Positions 1 to 8,363 are shown, numbered from the stretch's first letter. The stretch: 25,498 nucleotides of DNA from CAZKYP01 sp964556885 (GCA_964556885.1 CAZKYP010000022.1:1-25498); one strand, 5' to 3'. Notes: generated from the sequence alone by a model not told the origin. A program made the numbers and translations.

Positions 1-956
1 GCCGATTGCGGCCTGCCAAGCATTCTGCTGATGCATTTTTCTTCGATTTCTATCATTATGGATATCAGGTTTTTTTTCTGAGTGTTGTTTAAAATATCAT
101 TACCCTTGATGTATCTTTGTATTGCGTACGAATATAACTGTGCGAAACATCGGCCGATTGCAGCTCTACCGGTTGTCAATGAGGTGCTGGCCGCTGCAGC
201 GGACTGTACCTTGCTGTCGAGTGCCTTCAAGATAAATATATCATAAAGCTCCTGTTCTACTGTCCAGTCTGCATACCTTTTGATTCTTGAATCCGCTGTT
301 TGAATCAGCAGTTCCACGGTCTCCGGAATATTCATTTCCGCTGCAAATCGCGCTATCTGGATTAAAATCTCAGGGCTTCTGGTCGTCTCAAGCAGTCCTT
401 TAAGATGTTTTGTTATATTCTTTGCCGACTCCAAATTTGACTCTAAATTGGAATTCAGTTGTCTCGTAATTCCGGGATTAGTCAGACAGTGAACCGCCCA
501 ATAGCGGATTACCTTATTCTCGCTCTGCAACCTGGGTATTACCAGGTCCGTAAGCTGCAGGTCCTGTAGGCCGTCAATCAGGATAAGAAAGTTGGTAACG
601 ACTATGTCTCTTCGTTCCTGGGGAGTTATTGTTTGGGTTTTTTCTAAACCCGCCTGGATATGTTTTTTTGCCAGGGCGGAGAACCAGTTGCCGTATAGGC
701 CCTCTGTGCCTTTTTTACTCAGGATTAATGTGCGGGTTTGTGCCGATGAAGTCAAATTTCTTGTCGATGATTTGCCTAATTCATTGATCTGTTCTTCAAG
801 AAATTTGTCGATTATCTGCTTATCCTGCTCGTTCAGAACAGGTTTATTTCGGACCATGTCAATGCTTGAGGTATTTACAGCAGCCCCTGAGTTTGAGTTG
901 ATGATTTGCAGTAACAGTATCACCGCAATGACACAAATAATCCATTTTGTTTTCAT
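1..956 (-). CDS. Secreted helical-repeat (HEAT-like) protein, 3' end cut by window edge
   Basis: An uninterrupted minus-strand reading frame of 318 codons runs from an ATG at 954-956 off the left edge. It begins MKTKWIICVIAVILLLQ, a basic then hydrophobic stretch that looks like a Sec signal peptide of about 25 residues ending near SGAA. The mature part is helical and polar. One stretch (about residues 128-155, LTDLVIPRLQ then VIRYWAVHCL) resembles a HEAT repeat. I see no catalytic motif. No strong Shine-Dalgarno is visible, but a good sigma70-type promoter lies about 70 nt upstream. The architecture recalls the larger secreted HEAT protein at 8891-10705, so the two may be distant members of one family of exported scaffold proteins. 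Function is unknown. It is certain as a coding region, tentative as a HEAT protein. Confidence 0.75.
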   Translation of the reverse strand, partial: MKTKWIICVIAVILLLQIINSNSGAAVNTSSIDMVRNKPVLNEQDKQIIDKFLEEQINELGKSSTRNLTSSAQTRTLILSKKGTEGLYGNWFSALAKKHIQAGLEKTQTITPQERRDIVVTNFLILIDGLQDLQLTDLVIPRLQSENKVIRYWAVHCLTNPGITRQLNSNLESNLESAKNITKHLKGLLETTRSPEILIQIARFAAEMNIPETVELLIQTADSRIKRYADWTVEQELYDIFILKALDSKVQSAAAASTSLTTGRAAIGRCFAQLYSYAIQRYIKGNDILNNTQKKNLISIMIEIEEKCISRMLGRPQS

Positions 957-1345
957 TTCACAAACACCCAATAAATTGTCGATTTTCAATGAGGCAATCC
1001 CCAGCCTATATCATAGTTCGATATTACCTACTTTAACTTTTTGGCCGGGATTTGTCAAGTTTATTCGGCGCAAGTGCCGGATGTCAATAAATTTGTCCTT
1101 TCAAAGCGTCCTTTTTATTTGATGCTTTTGTTGAAATGCTCAAAATAGTAGGAAATTTTTGTGGCTTTTTACCATCTAACGAGTTACGAAGAATGCAATG
1201 TGTTCGGACAACGGGGGATATTATCTGCTTTAGTCCAACATGTTAAGCTGTAATGTTTTATGGCGGTTATTATAGGTCTGAAATATTTTTTATTAGGGCT
1301 GATGGATAAAAATTCAGATAAATTAACTCTATACAACACATTAAA
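957..1345. other. Divergent intergenic region, 389 nt
   Basis: This stretch separates the minus-strand secreted protein from rtcB. The left half holds the tandem minus-strand promoter. The right half is AT-rich. It contains one weak stem, GTTCGGAC against GTCCAAC with a bulged C (about 1202-1242), enclosing GGGGGATATT. It also has a TATACA hexamer at 1330-1335, only 10 nt before the rtcB ATG. No coding sequence or RNA gene is recognisable; the plus-strand frame at 592-1122 has no credible protein features and mostly overlaps the minus-strand gene. Confidence 0.6.
1030..1087 (-). promoter_or_regulatory. Sigma70-type promoter (possibly tandem) for the minus-strand gene at 1-956
   Basis: On the minus strand, TTGACA (1058-1053) is followed after exactly 17 nt by TAAAGT (1035-1030). 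This predicts a start near 1023 and a 5'UTR of about 67 nt. A second TTGACA (1087-1082) lies 29 nt upstream and has a TAAACT 18 nt downstream of it. The two would form tandem promoters. A short inverted repeat, CGGC and GCCG, lies in the upstream spacer. Assignment is by consensus match only. Confidence 0.5.
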
Positions 1346-2788
1346 ATGAGTGAAATACCTTCAAAACCTGTTCGTATTGACCCGTATCGATTGTATATAG
1401 AGCGGCGGGGGCAGATGGTGACGGATGCTACAATATTCGCCTCAGAGGCAATCCAGCTCGAAACCGATGCCGTCGGTCAGCTTTGTGACGCGGCGTCATT
1501 ACCTCCTGTTAGGAAGGTCCTGGCTACCGCTGATATTCACGTCGGCTTCGGTGTGCCTATCGGGGCAGTTTTAGGGATGGACGGAGCTATTATGCCTGCC
1601 GCGGTTGGATATGATATAAATTGCGGAATGAGGCTGCTGCAAAGCCCGTTTTCGAAGGGCGATATTGATACCGATCAAATTGCAGTTAGTATCGCCCGGG
1701 AAATCCCGCTCGGAGAAGGCAGGGACAATCTGCATCTGGACAAGACCGGAATTGAGGCGGTTATTAACAAAGGCATAGCCGCCATACCGGATTTAGCCCG
1801 GAGAACCAGCCACAGGGCCTGGGAAGGTTACGACCCGGAACTATTTGCTGATGATATGAAAAGCATTGAAGATAACGGTCATTTACCGGCGGATCCGACG
1901 GTGGTGCCGAAGGTCGCAATTGAAAAAGGTGCCAATCAGCTCGGCACTCTTGGAGGGGGGAACCATTTTATCGAGATTCAGTACGTCCAGGAGATTTTTG
2001 ATAAGGCCCTGGCTGAGCGTTTCGGACTTTTCAAGGACCAGATTGTCGTGATGATACATTCCGGCTCTCGCCGGTTCGGTTACGAGATAGCCGACCATTA
2101 CATGAATGTCGCCGCCGGGCGACCTGAAAATGCCGAGCGGCGAAAGATGCTTTCATATCTTTCGGTCGAGGACAGGGCTGGAAAAGATTATATCGCGGCG
2201 ATGTCCGCCGCTGCCAATTTCGCGTTCGTGAATCGCCAGATTATGGCCCTGCTTGTAAGGCGGTGTTTCAACTGGATGTTCGGTCCGACGCCGATGAAGC
2301 TTGTGTATGATGTGACTCATAATATGGCCAAACTCGAAACTCATCAGGGTAAGCGGCTCTGGGTTCATCGCAAAGGTGCAACACGTGCGTTTGGCCCGAA
2401 GCAAATGGCTGGAACTATTTTCGCCGATACGGGCCAGCCCGTCATCACGCCCGGCTCAATGGGGACAGCGAGCTTTCTTATGGTCGGGACCGGTAATTCG
2501 GAGGAATCGTTAAACTCTGTCAATCATGGTGCGGGCAGAGTAATGAGCCGTACGGCCGCTCGTGGAAAGAGCCGAAGGGGCAAAGCTGTTTCCGAGGCCC
2601 AGATTACCGACGACCAGTTCAAACGTAGTATGAAGGGCATAAAGCTCATTGCCGGCGACAAGAGCAAGATAAAAGAAGAAGCACCGGGTGCCTACAAGGA
2701 CATTGAGGAAGTGGTACGAGTCGTCGTAGAATGCGGCTGGGCCAAAGCCGTCGCCAGAATGGTCCCCCTGGCTGTCTTAAAGGGATAA
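1346..2788 (+). CDS. rtcB: RtcB-family RNA-splicing ligase
   Basis: This 480-residue protein matches RtcB, the GTP- and Mn-dependent ligase that joins RNA 2',3'-cyclic phosphate or 3'-phosphate ends to 5'-OH ends in tRNA splicing or RNA repair. Visible family motifs are ADIHVGFGVPIG, AVGYDINCGMRLL with the metal-binding Asp and Cys, GTLGGGNHFIE, HSGSRRFG, THNMAKLE and the guanylylation motif NHGAGR, whose His394 is the expected nucleophile. Length is normal for the family. The start at 1346 is supported by the conserved ATIFASE segment lying inside the N-terminus. No Shine-Dalgarno precedes it, and a TATACA hexamer ends 10 nt upstream, so the transcript may be almost leaderless. No archease, RtcA or RtcR gene is adjacent. 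It is followed by rsmD after 71 nt on the same strand. Confidence 0.95.
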   Translation: MSEIPSKPVRIDPYRLYIERRGQMVTDATIFASEAIQLETDAVGQLCDAASLPPVRKVLATADIHVGFGVPIGAVLGMDGAIMPAAVGYDINCGMRLLQSPFSKGDIDTDQIAVSIAREIPLGEGRDNLHLDKTGIEAVINKGIAAIPDLARRTSHRAWEGYDPELFADDMKSIEDNGHLPADPTVVPKVAIEKGANQLGTLGGGNHFIEIQYVQEIFDKALAERFGLFKDQIVVMIHSGSRRFGYEIADHYMNVAAGRPENAERRKMLSYLSVEDRAGKDYIAAMSAAANFAFVNRQIMALLVRRCFNWMFGPTPMKLVYDVTHNMAKLETHQGKRLWVHRKGATRAFGPKQMAGTIFADTGQPVITPGSMGTASFLMVGTGNSEESLNSVNHGAGRVMSRTAARGKSRRGKAVSEAQITDDQFKRSMKGIKLIAGDKSKIKEEAPGAYKDIEEVVRVVVECGWAKAVARMVPLAVLKG

Positions 2789-2845
2789 ATCCACCAGATA
2801 AAGTTTACAAATGTTTTTTTGCACTCGTTGTCCCTGATGAATTTG

Positions 2846-2851
2846 TATAAT
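2846..2851 (+). promoter_or_regulatory. Perfect -10 hexamer directly upstream of rsmD
   Basis: TATAAT lies only 8 nt before the rsmD ATG and is preceded by TTG. A transcript from it would start within 1-2 nt of the start codon and be leaderless. There is no Shine-Dalgarno before rsmD, which fits. The -35 match is poor: TTGCAC sits 21 nt upstream, which is too far. The call therefore rests mainly on the -10. Confidence 0.35.
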
Positions 2852-2859
2852 ACGAAGTC

Positions 2860-3438
2860 ATGAGAATTATTGCCGGTTCAAAACGTGGAATGAAATTGCT
2901 TGGTCCTAAGAGCGATGTTTCCAGGCCGATTATCGACAGGGTCAAGGAGTCGCTTTTCAGCGTTCTTTATAAATATGACCTGCCCGAAGGCGCTATTGCG
3001 GCCGATTTATTCAGCGGGGTCGGTTCGCTGGGACTTGAGGCGTTGAGCAGGGGGGCGGAGTTTGTAACGTTCGTAGAAAAGGACCACGGGGTAGCTTCGG
3101 TATTGAATAAAAATATCGAGAAGGCCGGTTTCGTAAAACAGTCGAAGGTGATAAGGGCAAATGCCTTCAAAATCGGAGCCGGATTAAATGCAAACAACAA
3201 CAGGTGCAACCTTGTTTTTATAGATCCGCCGTATAGAGCTACGATGAATGTTCAGGCTGATTCGGCCCTGGGCGACTTGCTGAATTTGCTTGGCGAGCAG
3301 GTTATTGCCGACGGGATTGTCGTTGTCAGGACCGAGCACAAGGTATCTTTGCTGGACCGTTACGGGCAGTTTCAGGTAATCGAGCGAAGGCAGTGGGGCA
3401 CAATGGTGGTGACGATATTACAGAAGAAAGAAGAATGA
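2860..3438 (+). CDS. rsmD: 16S rRNA (guanine966-N2)-methyltransferase RsmD
   Basis: This 192-residue protein is a Rossmann-fold SAM-dependent methyltransferase of the RsmD family. The family methylates N2 of G966 in 16S rRNA in the assembling 30S subunit. The N-terminal family signature is visible: MRIIAGSKRG, then SRPIIDRVKESLFSVL at residues 21-36. SAM motif I is ADLFSGVGSLGLEALSRGA with the acidic residue in FVEKD. The catalytic N-methyltransferase motif DPPY is at residues 122-125. Length is typical. Its TGA stop overlaps the ATG of the next gene (ATGA at 3435-3438), so translation of the CCA-adding enzyme is probably coupled to it. The pairing fits an RNA-maturation operon with rtcB upstream. 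Confidence 0.95.
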   Translation: MRIIAGSKRGMKLLGPKSDVSRPIIDRVKESLFSVLYKYDLPEGAIAADLFSGVGSLGLEALSRGAEFVTFVEKDHGVASVLNKNIEKAGFVKQSKVIRANAFKIGAGLNANNNRCNLVFIDPPYRATMNVQADSALGDLLNLLGEQVIADGIVVVRTEHKVSLLDRYGQFQVIERRQWGTMVVTILQKKEE

Positions 3439-4442
3439 CAAACAAGCAGGTATCGATAAAGGTGATTGAACAGTTGCATCGCAATGGCTACCAGGCCTTG
3501 CTGGCCGGCGGNNNNNNNNNNNNNNNNNNNNNNNNNNNNNNNNNNNNNNNNNNNNNNNNNNNNNNNNNNNNNNNNNNNNNNNNNNNNNNNNNNNNNNNNN
3601 NNNNNNNNNNNGACCTGAAAAGAAAAATTGTCAGGACTATCGGCAGGCCCGAAGACAGGTTCAGTGAAGATTACCTGCGCATGCTTCGCGCTGTGCGGTT
3701 CTCAACACAGCTCGGTTTTGAGATTGAGCCTTCGACATGGTCGGCGATTTGCGATAATGCAAAAAAAATAATTAAGATAAGCGGCGAACGAATAGCGATG
3801 GAGCTTGAGGGAATTCTCGTCAGTCCAAATCGTGCGGCCGGAGCGGCGATGCTGATTAAAAGTGGGCTGATTGAAAATATCTTCCCCGGCTTTGTCGATA
3901 AGCAAGCTGAGTCAGGAGCAAACATTCTGGGGCAACTTCGCATGAAGGTGGATTTTCCTCTTGCTTTGGCCGGATTGTTTGCCGGTTGCCAAACGGATTT
4001 TGCGATGGAGAAATTGGATATTCTCAAACTCAGCAGGAACCAAATCAAACATATAAAGTTTCTGCTTGGCAACCGGGACGTGCTGCTCGACGAGAAAATG
4101 TCACTTGCAAAGTTGAAGAAGCTGCTTGCCGAGCCGTATTTCCGGGACCTTTATGAATTGCAAAAGGCCATCCAGAAGGCTGGAGCCGGTGGCAGAAAAA
4201 GTGTTACCCCTTTGATTAAATTACGAAAAAGAATTAAGGCCCTTGGTGACGTTGAATTGCAGCCGAAGCCCTTGCTCAACGGCCATGATTTGATGCGATT
4301 GGGTGCCGTGCCGGGACGCGGCCTGGGACAGTTGGCCGAAGAGATGTATATCGCCCAGTTGGAGGGAATACTACAGAGGCCGCAACAGGCCGAGCTATGG
4401 GTACAAAAGTGGTTGCAACAACATAGGAAACTTGAGGATTAG
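3435..4442 (+). CDS. cca: CCA-adding enzyme / poly(A) polymerase family protein, interrupted by an N run
   Basis: The gene starts at the ATG overlapping the rsmD stop. It encodes MTNKQVSIKVIEQLHRNGYQ followed by ALLAGG, which leads into the nucleotidyltransferase GG motif. The sequence is then lost in 100 N. After the gap it resumes at DLKRKIVRTIGRPEDRF and SEDYLRMLRAVRFSTQLGF, the typical neck region of class II tRNA nucleotidyltransferases. A helical body and C-terminal tail follow. The catalytic DxD and the RRDFT-type motif must lie in the gap. In family members GG and DLKRK are separated by well over 100 residues, yet 100 N allow only about 33, so the gap is a placeholder of wrong length. 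That the frame stays open across it (177 nt from ATG to the resumed GAC) is chance. CCA-adding and polyadenylating activities cannot be separated without the missing part. Confidence 0.85.
   Translation: MTNKQVSIKVIEQLHRNGYQALLAGXXXXXXXXXXXXXXXXXXXXXXXXXXXXXXXXXXDLKRKIVRTIGRPEDRFSEDYLRMLRAVRFSTQLGFEIEPSTWSAICDNAKKIIKISGERIAMELEGILVSPNRAAGAAMLIKSGLIENIFPGFVDKQAESGANILGQLRMKVDFPLALAGLFAGCQTDFAMEKLDILKLSRNQIKHIKFLLGNRDVLLDEKMSLAKLKKLLAEPYFRDLYELQKAIQKAGAGGRKSVTPLIKLRKRIKALGDVELQPKPLLNGHDLMRLGAVPGRGLGQLAEEMYIAQLEGILQRPQQAELWVQKWLQQHRKLED
3512..3611. other. Assembly gap (100 N) inside the CCA-adding enzyme gene
   Basis: Exactly 100 unknown bases. From homology to the nucleotidyltransferase family, the missing sequence should be roughly 300 nt or more and should encode the catalytic core. 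The N count should therefore not be read as a true length. Confidence 0.95.
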
Positions 4443-4452
4443 GAAAAATTAT

Positions 4453-5772
4453 ATGTTATCGAAATTAATCAATTTTCTTCAGACCGATATTTGGCGAATC
4501 CGTTTGAAAAATTACCCTCGCTCGAAGTCGTTTTTCCTCAGACATTTGAGGGTAATCGTTTTGGCTGTTCGTGGTTTTGGTGAGAACAGGTGTAAGTTCA
4601 GGGCATCGGCTTTGACTTTTTTTTCTTTGCTTTCTATCGTTCCTGTGATTGCTATGATGTTCGGAGTGGCCAAAGGTTTTGGTCTTGAGCAGCGGGTTGA
4701 AACTGAAGTTTTGAAAAAGATGCAGGGGCAGGAGGAAGTTGCCCGGAGAATAATTACATTTGCAAATTCACTGCTCGAAAACGCAAGTGGAGGCGTTATT
4801 GCCGGTATCGGTGTGGTTTTTCTGTTTTGGGCGATCATAAAGTTGCTGAGCAATATCGAAAGTTCTTTCAATGATATCTGGGGAGTAAAAATTCCGAGGA
4901 GTATCGGGAGGAAGTTCAGTGACTATCTTTCCATAATACTGATATGCCCGTTTCTTCTGGTGATATCGAGCAGTGTTACAGTTGTCATAAGTAGTCAGGT
5001 TGCAGTGATAATAGAAAAGTTTTCTTTCTTTAAGGCCCTCGGGCCGTTCATTATGTTTGTACTGAAGTTACTGCCTTACTGCACTATCTGGATTGTGTTC
5101 ACATTCATTTTCATTTTTATGCCAAATACCAAGGTTAAACTGAAATCCGGCCTTCTGGCAGGAGTTATCGCAGGGACAATTTTCCAGGTTGTCCAGTGGA
5201 TTTACATCAATTTCCAGATTGGAGTAGCCAGATATGGCGCGATTTACGGCAGTTTCGCCGCCTTGCCGTTATTTTTATTGTGGCTTCAAACCAGTTGGCT
5301 TGTGGTTTTGTTCGGAGCTGAAATTTCTTTTGCACATCAGAATGTAGAGACTTATGAATTCGAGCCGGACAGCTTGTCTGTAAGTTTTTCATTTAAAAAG
5401 TTACTTTCGCTGTTAATAACTCATCGGCTGATAGTAAACTTTTGTAATGGCCGGCGGCCTTATGATGCTGCGGCGATTTCACACGCACTTGAAATTCCCA
5501 TTCGTTTGGTACGAGAAATACTTTTCGAGCTGGTTGGTTCGGGTATTCTTTCCGAGGTTAAAAATGACAGTAATAAAGATGTTTCATACCAGCCTGCGAT
5601 TGATGTCGGAAAACTGACGATAAAATATGTAGTGGAGGCCCTTGAGAAGCGTGGTAATTCATCAATTCCCGTATCTCAAACGAACGAACTAAGCAGGCTT
5701 TCGAGTTGTTTGAGCACATTTGCAGATGATATAGAAAAATCACCGGCCAACATTCTTTTGAAGGATATTTGA
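4453..5772 (+). CDS. YihY/BrkB-family inner-membrane protein with C-terminal winged-helix-like extension
   Basis: The chosen ATG at 4453 has AGGA eight nt upstream and follows the CCA gene stop by 10 nt; the frame is open further upstream but only inside the preceding gene. The 439-residue product has about six membrane segments. The family hallmark near residues 258-293 reads RYGAIYGSFAALPLFLLWLQ then SWLVVLFGAEISFA. The N-terminal part has the usual KFRASALTFFSLLSIVPV pattern. YihY/BrkB proteins were once called RNase BN, which is wrong; their function is unclear. After the membrane domain, about 120 residues resemble a DNA-binding-like winged helix (DAAAISHALEIPIRLVREIL then FELVGSGIL). 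Such extensions occur in many family members. It is probably co-transcribed with rsmD and cca. Confidence 0.9.
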   Translation: MLSKLINFLQTDIWRIRLKNYPRSKSFFLRHLRVIVLAVRGFGENRCKFRASALTFFSLLSIVPVIAMMFGVAKGFGLEQRVETEVLKKMQGQEEVARRIITFANSLLENASGGVIAGIGVVFLFWAIIKLLSNIESSFNDIWGVKIPRSIGRKFSDYLSIILICPFLLVISSSVTVVISSQVAVIIEKFSFFKALGPFIMFVLKLLPYCTIWIVFTFIFIFMPNTKVKLKSGLLAGVIAGTIFQVVQWIYINFQIGVARYGAIYGSFAALPLFLLWLQTSWLVVLFGAEISFAHQNVETYEFEPDSLSVSFSFKKLLSLLITHRLIVNFCNGRRPYDAAAISHALEIPIRLVREILFELVGSGILSEVKNDSNKDVSYQPAIDVGKLTIKYVVEALEKRGNSSIPVSQTNELSRLSSCLSTFADDIEKSPANILLKDI

Positions 5773-5806
5773 GATATTTGTAATGGTACCGAACAATGGT
5801 TATCAA

Positions 5807-6434
5807 TTAATCTTGTTTTTTGGATTTGAATAAATCCGTAACTCCTTCAACAATATCCTTACCTGCCCCTGCGCCTTCTTTCAGGAGTTTTGTGCCTTCT
5901 TCTGCGGCGGCTTTGCCCAGTTCGGCAGTTTTGCCCAGAGTTGTTTTCATGGCGTTTGTTAAATCATCCGGCAAAATCCCCGCACCCTGTTCCGCTATCC
6001 CTGTGGCAATAGCGGTGAGGATTTTGCCTGTCAACGATGCCACATCTAACTTATTGTCACTGCCTAAATCCGTCATCTTGATAGGACTTAATTTCAAAGT
6101 AACGGTATCCATCTTGCCGGGTACGGGTAAAAGTTTGGCGTTGACAACGATGTTTGTCAGTTCGAGGTTGTCGATATGAAGCTTTTTGGATTCTTTTTGA
6201 GTTTCGCCCGCAGGCTCCGGCTCGTCTGATTTCGGGATTGAATTGATAATGTCCTGAATGTTATTACTCGTCACGCCTTTCTGTTCGAGTACAACGTTAA
6301 CCTTGTCGAGTTTGATTTCTTTTATATTGACCGTGTCTTCCAAAAGCGAGCCGATACTGACAGTAATACTGGCATCACCGAGTTCGAGAAGTTTGTCATG
6401 CTGGTAGCCCGGCGGATTGTCAATCACAAGATTN
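5807..6434 (-). CDS. AsmA-like protein, 5' end lost in assembly gap
   Basis: The minus-strand frame enters from the gap with NLVIDNPPGY and contains 208 readable codons. AsmA-type proteins have an N-terminal membrane anchor, then G-x-x-I-x-NP-x-GY, then repeated beta-strand units in the periplasm. Here LVIDNPPGY, ITVSIGSLLEDTVNIKEIKL and a stretch ending in NIQDII fit that pattern. The segment KKLHIDNLELTNIVVNAKL is a second strand unit. The C-terminus is an Ala/Gly/Lys-rich amphipathic helix that ends in FKSKKQD. Related proteins are implicated in envelope lipid homeostasis, but no specific role is shown here. The missing N-terminus should be about 60-70 residues, longer than the gap suggests. 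It converges on the YihY/BrkB gene with 34 nt between them. Confidence 0.7.
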
Positions 6435-6533
6435 NNNNNNNNNNNNNNNNNNNNNNNNNNNNNNNNNNNNNNNNNNNNNNNNNNNNNNNNNNNNNNNNNN
6501 NNNNNNNNNNNNNNNNNNNNNNNNNNNNNNNNN
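6435..6533. other. Assembly gap (99 N) between divergent genes
   Basis: Unknown bases cover the start and signal anchor of the AsmA-like gene and probably the divergent promoters of it and the isomerase-like gene. No minus-strand start codon is visible on the right side of the gap up to about 6610, so the AsmA start lies inside the missing sequence. Confidence 0.95.
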
Positions 6534-6611
6534 TGTTGGTTTTGATATATTCTAATGCAGAGTTTTTTGTTATATTTACGGCAAAGAATCGAATATTTGG
6601 AGAAAACGATT

Positions 6612-7556
6612 ATGAAATCGATGAAAAGAAGGACTTTTCTGGCAAGTTCCGCTGCTGTTGCGGCCGCCCTCGGTTATAATTCCTCTTTGTTGGGCCAAAC
6701 GCCAAACGTAGAGCAAAAGTCTCATCGTTCCAATCGAATTGCCTTATCGACATATTCGTTCTGGCGTTTCAAGGATGGCCTGAAGCTCCCCATCGAGGAT
6801 TGCATCGACCATGCCGCACAGATGGGCTTCGACGGCGTCGATATCCTCCATATTCAAATGGAAAATGAATCCAACGATTATCTCCAGAACCTCAAACGCC
6901 GCGCGCTAATCAACGGCGTAGATTTATGCTGTATGTCCACTCACCAGAGTTTCGTCTCGCCCGATGAAGCGACAAGACAGAAAAATATCGACCATACTAT
7001 CATGTGTATCGAGCTGGCCTATAAACTCGGCATACCGATAATCCGCATCAATACCGGCAGGTGGGGCGCTACCCAAAATTTCGACGAGTTGATGGCGAAC
7101 CGCGGTATCGAGCCGGTCCTGCCGGGATACACCGAGGACGAGGGCTTTAAATGGGTAATCGACAGTATTACAAAATGCCTGCTGGCAGCAGAGAAGTGCG
7201 GCGTCATACTCGGCCTGGAAAACCACTGGGGCCTGTCACGAACTCCGGAGGGACTTTTGAGAATCGTAAACGAAATCGACTCGCCCTGGCTGCAGGTACT
7301 GCTCGATAGGGGCAACTTTCTCGAAGAGCCTTATGATAAGCTCGATCAATGCGCATCGAAGGCCGTCTTTATGCAGGTCAAGACCTATTACGGCGGTGGT
7401 ATCTGGTATACGCTCGATTTGGATTACACACGCATCGCCGGGATTATGCGGAAAAATAATTATCGCGGCTATGTGTCACTCGAATTCGAAGGAAACGAAA
7501 ATTACAAAACCGCCATACCCAAAAGCCTCTCTATGCTGCGAAAGGCCTTTAGCTGA
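6612..7556 (+). CDS. Tat-exported sugar phosphate isomerase/epimerase-like TIM-barrel protein
   Basis: The start at 6612 has GGAGA eight nt upstream and gives MKSMKRRTFLASSAAVAAAL, a twin-arginine signal peptide (RR at residues 6-7). A longer in-frame start at 6555 would bury the signal. The mature part is an AP-endonuclease-2-type TIM barrel. Likely metal ligands of that fold are Glu203 in GLENHWG, the Asp/Asn pair in LLDRGNF, the MQVKTYYG strand and the Glu in GYVSLEFEGNE. Proteins of this class isomerise or epimerise sugars or inositols, and Planctomycetota carry many exported copies of unknown substrate. Length (314 residues) is normal. The substrate cannot be told from sequence. It converges on the pseudopilin gene. 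Confidence 0.88.
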   Translation: MKSMKRRTFLASSAAVAAALGYNSSLLGQTPNVEQKSHRSNRIALSTYSFWRFKDGLKLPIEDCIDHAAQMGFDGVDILHIQMENESNDYLQNLKRRALINGVDLCCMSTHQSFVSPDEATRQKNIDHTIMCIELAYKLGIPIIRINTGRWGATQNFDELMANRGIEPVLPGYTEDEGFKWVIDSITKCLLAAEKCGVILGLENHWGLSRTPEGLLRIVNEIDSPWLQVLLDRGNFLEEPYDKLDQCASKAVFMQVKTYYGGGIWYTLDLDYTRIAGIMRKNNYRGYVSLEFEGNENYKTAIPKSLSMLRKAFS

Positions 7557-7586
7557 TTGATTGACTGAAAACTGAAAGAGTCACTG

Positions 7587-8363
7587 TCAAGGTGACGGGG
7601 TGTAGCCTAATTTGCCGCCCCAGGCGCCTCTTTGGACCCTGTGTAAATCCTTATTTCCCTGCGACCAGTATGTACTGGTTAGAGGCGGATCTAACACTTC
7701 ATCTGCGGCATCATAATCTGTTCTTCCTATCTCAACGGTACGCCTGTCTTCCCATTTCCAGTGTTCACTGTGGCCGTCGGCGAAACCGAATGTTGTTCCG
7801 TCGCCGTGTCTTGCGGTAATCTGGTCCCACCACCGTTCCTCGTAATAGTATACGGTGAAGCTTGACGCGGTTAACCGGCCTTCGTCGAGAAATACAATCT
7901 GTGAGCTTGCGCCGCGAATCTGAGTTATTTTTTTCAGCGGGGCCAGAGTAGATCCGACAATCTCGTCGTGGCCGTTCATATAGTCGACTATCGAGTATGT
8001 AACTACCTCTCCCTTGACACCCCGGGGGCATTTGTAAAGTTTAAAGTTCGGTGTGTATTGATACATGGCACCACGGAGAATACTTTGAATTTTTTCGTCT
8101 TCCGACATATCCGGTTCCCATCGTACCCATGCTCTCTGTCTGGGATTTTGGTCGTGAGTATTGGCGTACATGAGCTGGTTATCATTTTCATCAGCGTACA
8201 TAATCCAGGCTATTCCCAACTGCCTGAGATTATTAAGACAGCTTGAACGCTGGCCCATTTCCTTGACCCTTTGCAGTGCCGGCATGAGAATTCCCATCAG
8301 GAGTGCTATGATGGCGATTACGACTAAAAGCTCAATTAGTGTAAATCCTTTTGGTTTGCTCAT
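7587..8363 (-). CDS. Type II secretion-like pseudopilin with H-x-DG-type C-terminus
   Basis: The 258-residue product starts MSKPKGFTLIELLVVIAIIA. This is a class III prepilin signal with cleavage between Gly6 and Phe7 and the conserved Glu at +5. About 20 hydrophobic residues form the pilin helix. The segment SSCLNNLRQLGIAWIMYADE after it, and GDGTTFGFADGHSEHW near the C-terminus, are hallmarks of the large prepilin family of Planctomycetota and Lentisphaerota, whose members are exposed at the surface or in the periplasm. It needs a prepilin peptidase, which is not in this window. The ribosome-binding site AAGGGA lies eight nt upstream. A good promoter with an inverted repeat in its spacer and a long 5'UTR hairpin precede it, so expression looks controlled. 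Function is unknown. Confidence 0.92.
   Translation of the reverse strand: MSKPKGFTLIELLVVIAIIALLMGILMPALQRVKEMGQRSSCLNNLRQLGIAWIMYADENDNQLMYANTHDQNPRQRAWVRWEPDMSEDEKIQSILRGAMYQYTPNFKLYKCPRGVKGEVVTYSIVDYMNGHDEIVGSTLAPLKKITQIRGASSQIVFLDEGRLTASSFTVYYYEERWWDQITARHGDGTTFGFADGHSEHWKWEDRRTVEIGRTDYDAADEVLDPPLTSTYWSQGNKDLHRVQRGAWGGKLGYTPSP

Noticed and set aside
592..1122. 176-codon plus-strand frame
   Set aside because: It overlaps most of the minus-strand secreted-protein gene and its promoter, starts without a ribosome site, and has no protein features.
4303..4452. Longer N-terminus of the YihY/BrkB protein
   Set aside because: The upstream frame lies inside the CCA-enzyme gene and reads as non-protein-like. 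ATG 4453 has a good ribosome site and family-like N-terminus.
7580..7596. Terminator between the isomerase-like and pseudopilin genes (GTCAC/GTGAC)
   Set aside because: The stem is only 5 bp and followed by G on one side and mixed bases on the other, with no T-tract on either strand.
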